Part shown: piece after piece, positions 61,501 through 64,000 of the stretch | Layout: each line of letters starts with the position of its first letter | Position numbering within the stretch: the first letter of the stretch is position 1 | Origin: Gammaproteobacteria bacterium | GTDB lineage: Bacteria; Pseudomonadota; Gammaproteobacteria; Pseudomonadales; Pseudohongiellaceae | Direction: 5' to 3' | DNA length: 64,000 nucleotides | Assembly (NCBI GenBank): GCA_021773355.1 | Contig: JAJFKE010000010.1 | Coordinates: forward strand, 62,001 to 126,000 | Translations under genes and position numbers: made by a program | The notes under the pieces: model-generated | What the model was told of the DNA's origin: nothing | What the model saw: the letters and a program-made list of their open reading frames with translations, nothing else | Database searches by the model: none

Positions 61501-63024
61501 ATGAAGCGCAGAGAATTTTTAAATCGATCCATGACTGTTTCCCTTGCCGCTGGAAGCTCGATGCTACTACCGCTGAGATTGTTGGCTAGTGAGTTGCCAG
61601 CAGATATTACAGACCTTTCTGCTTCCCAATTGTCAGCGGCTATTCGAGAGCGACAAGTCAGTTGCGCCGAAGTCATGCAGGCGTATTTGCAGCGAATTAA
61701 TCGCTACAACCCGGTTTACAACGCCATCGTAAATTTAGCCCCAGAAGATGATTTGCTGAGTCAGGCGGCTCTCGCCGATGGGGCTCTGGATAAGGATGAA
61801 TACTGGGGTTGGATGCACGGTATGCCTCATGCGGTTAAAGATCTCACCAATGTCGAAGGAATGATTACCACTAGTGGCTCACGTATTTTTGCCAATCGTG
61901 TGGCAACCAGTGACAGCTCCCTAGTGGCCAATATTAGAAAGCAGGGTGCCATCTTTATTGGCAAGACCAACACACCGGAATTTGGGCTAGGGTCGCAGTC
62001 TTATAATGAAGTGTTCGGGGCTACCGGAAGTGCCTGCAATCCTGCGCTTACCGCAGGCGGCAGCAGCGGCGGGGCGGCCAGCGGTCTAGGTACAAGAATG
62101 CTGCCGGTGGCCGATGGCAGCGACATGATGGGTTCCTTGCGAAACCCGGCTGCCTTTAATAATGTCATAGGCTTTAGGCCCACCAAGGGTCGTGTCGCAG
62201 GTGGCGATCCATTCTATCAGCGTCTTTCCACCTCCGGGCCCATGGGGAGAAACACGGAAGATACGATTCGTCTGTTACATAGTATCGCCGGGCCGGTGCC
62301 GGATCAGCCTCACTCTTTGCAAGACCGGCTACCGGCAGCGGAACAATTTGCAGCGCTTGATCTGCGAGACATCAAGATAGGCTGGATGGGTGATTTCGAA
62401 AACTATCTGGCGACAGAAGAAGGAGTGTTAGACCTCTGTGCAGCAAGTCTGCGCACATTGGAGGCGGAAGGTGCCGGTGTAGAATTCTGCATGCCCAATT
62501 TCGATATGGCTGAACTATGGCGAACCTGGGTAGACCTTAGGCACTGGTCACGCATAGGCGCGCAAACCATGTATAACGATCCCGCTCAACGGGCACTACT
62601 GAAGCCGGAGTATATCTGGGAAATTGAACAGTCCTTCGAGCTAAGCGCCAAGCAGGTTTATCAGGCCGGTCAGGCACGTGGTAGATGGTATAGAGAAGTT
62701 GTTCGACTTTTAGAGCAATATGATTTTCTGGCTCTACCTTCGGCACAGGTATTTCCCTTCCCTAAAGAAATTCATTGGCCCAGCGAGATAGCTGGCAGAA
62801 AAATGGATACCTACCACCGCTGGATGGAAGTCGTTATAGGCGGCAGCCTGGCCGGCAATCCGGTTGTGAATGTGCCTGCCGGATTTGATGCTCAGGGTAG
62901 ACCCATGGGGATGCAAATCATGGGCCGCTTCGGCGAAGACAAAAAAGTGCTGGAGTTTGCCATGGCTTACGAGAAAGTTACGGATCATCTGCAGCAACGA
63001 CCCCGGCTGGTAGAAAGGGCCTGA
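61501..63024 (+). CDS. Exported amidase (amidase-signature family)
   Basis: 507 residues from the ATG at 61501, which begins a twin-arginine signal (MKRREFLNRSMTVSLAAG). Amidase-signature residues are visible: catalytic Lys in MPHAVKDLTNVEG, cis-Ser in AGGSSGGAASGL, and the nucleophile region DGSDMMGSLRNPAAF (canonical GSDxGGSxRxPA, one Gly replaced by Met). A C-terminal NPVVNVPAGFDAQGRPMGMQ is also typical. Hydrolyses an amide in the periplasm after Tat export; substrate unknown. A frequent companion of secreted peptide-degrading enzymes such as the gamma-glutamyltransferase nearby. Confidence 0.88.
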   Translation: MKRREFLNRSMTVSLAAGSSMLLPLRLLASELPADITDLSASQLSAAIRERQVSCAEVMQAYLQRINRYNPVYNAIVNLAPEDDLLSQAALADGALDKDEYWGWMHGMPHAVKDLTNVEGMITTSGSRIFANRVATSDSSLVANIRKQGAIFIGKTNTPEFGLGSQSYNEVFGATGSACNPALTAGGSSGGAASGLGTRMLPVADGSDMMGSLRNPAAFNNVIGFRPTKGRVAGGDPFYQRLSTSGPMGRNTEDTIRLLHSIAGPVPDQPHSLQDRLPAAEQFAALDLRDIKIGWMGDFENYLATEEGVLDLCAASLRTLEAEGAGVEFCMPNFDMAELWRTWVDLRHWSRIGAQTMYNDPAQRALLKPEYIWEIEQSFELSAKQVYQAGQARGRWYREVVRLLEQYDFLALPSAQVFPFPKEIHWPSEIAGRKMDTYHRWMEVVIGGSLAGNPVVNVPAGFDAQGRPMGMQIMGRFGEDKKVLEFAMAYEKVTDHLQQRPRLVERA

Positions 63025-63228
63025 CAGTGAAAGTGTAAGTTCTTTGACAGGGAGCCTGTTTTTACTGCATGAACCCAAATTAATTCTCCTTTGCCGGCGA
63101 TCCCACATATCTTCTTTCTGTTTAGCTGTGTAATTGATTCGAGTTCTATATGGCATAATAAACACCCCATCCTTAATCTAAAGTGTTGCAACGACCAGTT
63201 GAGATCACCGCCAATTGTCGATGTTCGG

Positions 63229-63530
63229 GACACAGATCCAGAGGCAGGACTATTCGGCGCACGATTTCTCGATTTTGATCCAGCACTAATTCCGGTAGTT
63301 TCTCCAGTAGATTATGTGAGTGATGATGATCCTCCGGCCCTTCTTATTCATGGCACACGCGATGGGCTGTAAATTTCGAGCAGAACAGCTTAAGGATGCA
63401 GTCCCTATTAGAAGATGAAGGGGTTGAAAACAGACTATTAGCTGTTGACGCGGATCATGAGATATTTCCCGAACCCGTATTGAGTGAAGCTCATGCAGCG
63501 ATTCTCGATTGGTATGATCGGTATCTTTGA
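63229..63530 (+). pseudogene. C-terminal relic of an alpha/beta-hydrolase (BD-FAE/lipase-like)
   Basis: The frame from 63229 reads DTDPEAGLFGARFLDF...SPVDYVSDDDPPALLIHGTRD, matching the C-terminal acid region of BD-FAE-type esterases, then hits TAA at 63370-63372. From 63375 another frame continues FEQNSLRMQSLLEDEGVE, then AVDADHEIFPEPVLSEAHA, ILDWYDRYL and stops at 63530, supplying the catalytic-His region (DADHEIF). The upstream two-thirds, with the nucleophile, is absent. Best read as a frameshifted, 5'-truncated relic. The 63025-63228 stretch and 63531-63669 hold no recognisable gene. Confidence 0.65.
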
Positions 63531-63669
63531 CTTACAAAGGCAGAAATAAATAGAGCTTGATACTGATAGCGCGCTACCAAGATAGAAATGCAGCTACTTC
63601 AGTGCGATACTAACAGCATCAAAATATGCACTCTCCGTCCACTTCTTATTATTATGGGCTGAAACCAAA

Positions 63670-64000
63670 TTGCATTTAAATCCTGTTCTTGCATTTCGTA
63701 AATTTCGCCGAGAGAAGCTCTATACGGTGGTAAACATCCTAGGTCTAACCCTGGGTATCAGTTGCTGCCTAATTCTGGGGCTCTATGTACATAACGAGTT
63801 TAGCTATGACAAGCATCACAGCAATCACCAGCGTATATATCGTGTTGTTAACGAATTCGTAATCCAGGGAAGGGGCGAAGCCATGGCGCTGTCATCACGA
63901 GCGCTTGGGCCCTTGTTACAAAGAGATTACCCGAAATCGGTCGAAACCTATACCCGCTTCCGAGCGCTTACCTTAGATGAACGACCCACGTTCCGGCACG
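63670..64000 (+). CDS. MacB/FtsX-type ABC transporter permease, N-terminal part
   Basis: Open to the end of the window. From the TTG at 63670 it reads LHLNPVLAFRKFRREKLYTV then VNILGLTLGISCCLILGLYV, a cytoplasmic leader and first membrane helix, followed by HNEFSYDKHHSNHQRIYRVV, which is the typical start of MacB periplasmic-core-domain permeases in Gram-negative bacteria. No upstream in-frame ATG was found, and the true start is uncertain. The ATP-binding partner would be expected nearby but is outside the window. The substrate cannot be inferred. Confidence 0.75.
   Translation, partial: MHLNPVLAFRKFRREKLYTVVNILGLTLGISCCLILGLYVHNEFSYDKHHSNHQRIYRVVNEFVIQGRGEAMALSSRALGPLLQRDYPKSVETYTRFRALTLDERPTFRH

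Noticed and set aside
62734..63165. A minus-strand frame overlapping the amidase 3' end
   Set aside because: No domain, no signal or ribosome-binding site; antisense to a conserved region.
1..64000. Integron integrase, tRNA-Sec or sel genes
   Set aside because: None recognised in any reading frame or by tRNA-like structure within the window; they may lie outside.

Overview
The window looks like a chromosome segment of a marine or aquatic gammaproteobacterium. This is inferred from TonB-dependent receptors, PQQ-dependent dehydrogenases, GMC/gluconate-dehydrogenase-type flavoproteins, DUF1501/DUF1588-type proteins, a GGDEF enzyme, a type IV pilin and moderate GC. No rRNA, tRNA, CRISPR array or phage was seen. 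Most of the window is ordinary core and accessory metabolism in short operons; three parts stand out.

(1) Two genes carry an in-frame TGA exactly where a redox-active cysteine is expected. One is a secreted peroxiredoxin (28740-29282, TGA at the peroxidatic position in the TxxC motif). The other is an AhpC/TSA thioredoxin-fold protein (43548-44036, TGA in a CPYC-type motif). Behind each TGA lies a 6-bp stem with a 5-nt loop whose second base is G, at the spacing expected of a bacterial SECIS. Both are best read as selenoproteins that ordinary gene callers split or truncate.

(2) From about 11.3 to 16.9 kb there is an AT-richer run of small unrelated genes, all on the + strand: MBL-fold hydrolase, truncated small membrane protein, NUDIX, esterase, YjbR/MmcQ and GFA. 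Imperfect palindromes ending in GTTATGT or GTTAGCT separate them. This is the layout of an integron gene-cassette array without a visible integrase (a CALIN). A segment carrying an M19 dipeptidase interrupts the array. It is bounded by direct copies of a short repeat and ends in a 194-bp inverted-repeat element that abuts half of an attC site.

(3) Several non-coding repeat elements occur. A 246-bp MITE with 26-bp terminal inverted repeats overlaps the stop codon of a TPR-like gene. Two REPIN-like double-hairpin elements (38.9 and 56.1 kb) have covarying stems. A long palindrome lies at 11.06-11.21 kb.

Layout. 1-10.7 kb: DASS transporter end, diguanylate cyclase, Nudix, TonB receptor, nitronate monooxygenase, SDR, hydrolase, DUF6265, and the LemA/DUF2207/HIT operon. 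11-17 kb: cassette array. 17-28 kb: VOC/ALDH, YiiX-like, GST/S41, DUF1554, PQQ dehydrogenase, TonB receptor, TPR-like protein. 28-38.8 kb: Sec-peroxiredoxin, DUF3014, SseA, B-box/pilin pair, TrhO, membrane PQQ dehydrogenase, tandem M42 protein, thioesterase. 39-49.5 kb: DUF1588-like cytochrome with DUF1501, Sec-Prx-like, enoyl-CoA hydratase, phosphotransferase, gluconate-dehydrogenase-like pair, RibD-like reductase, DUF411. 49.8-64 kb: hybrid kinase-receiver-cyclase, DUF418, MATE, DUF3500, gamma-glutamyltransferase, cytochrome-propeller, lipoprotein, amidase, a hydrolase relic and the start of an FtsX/MacB-type permease.
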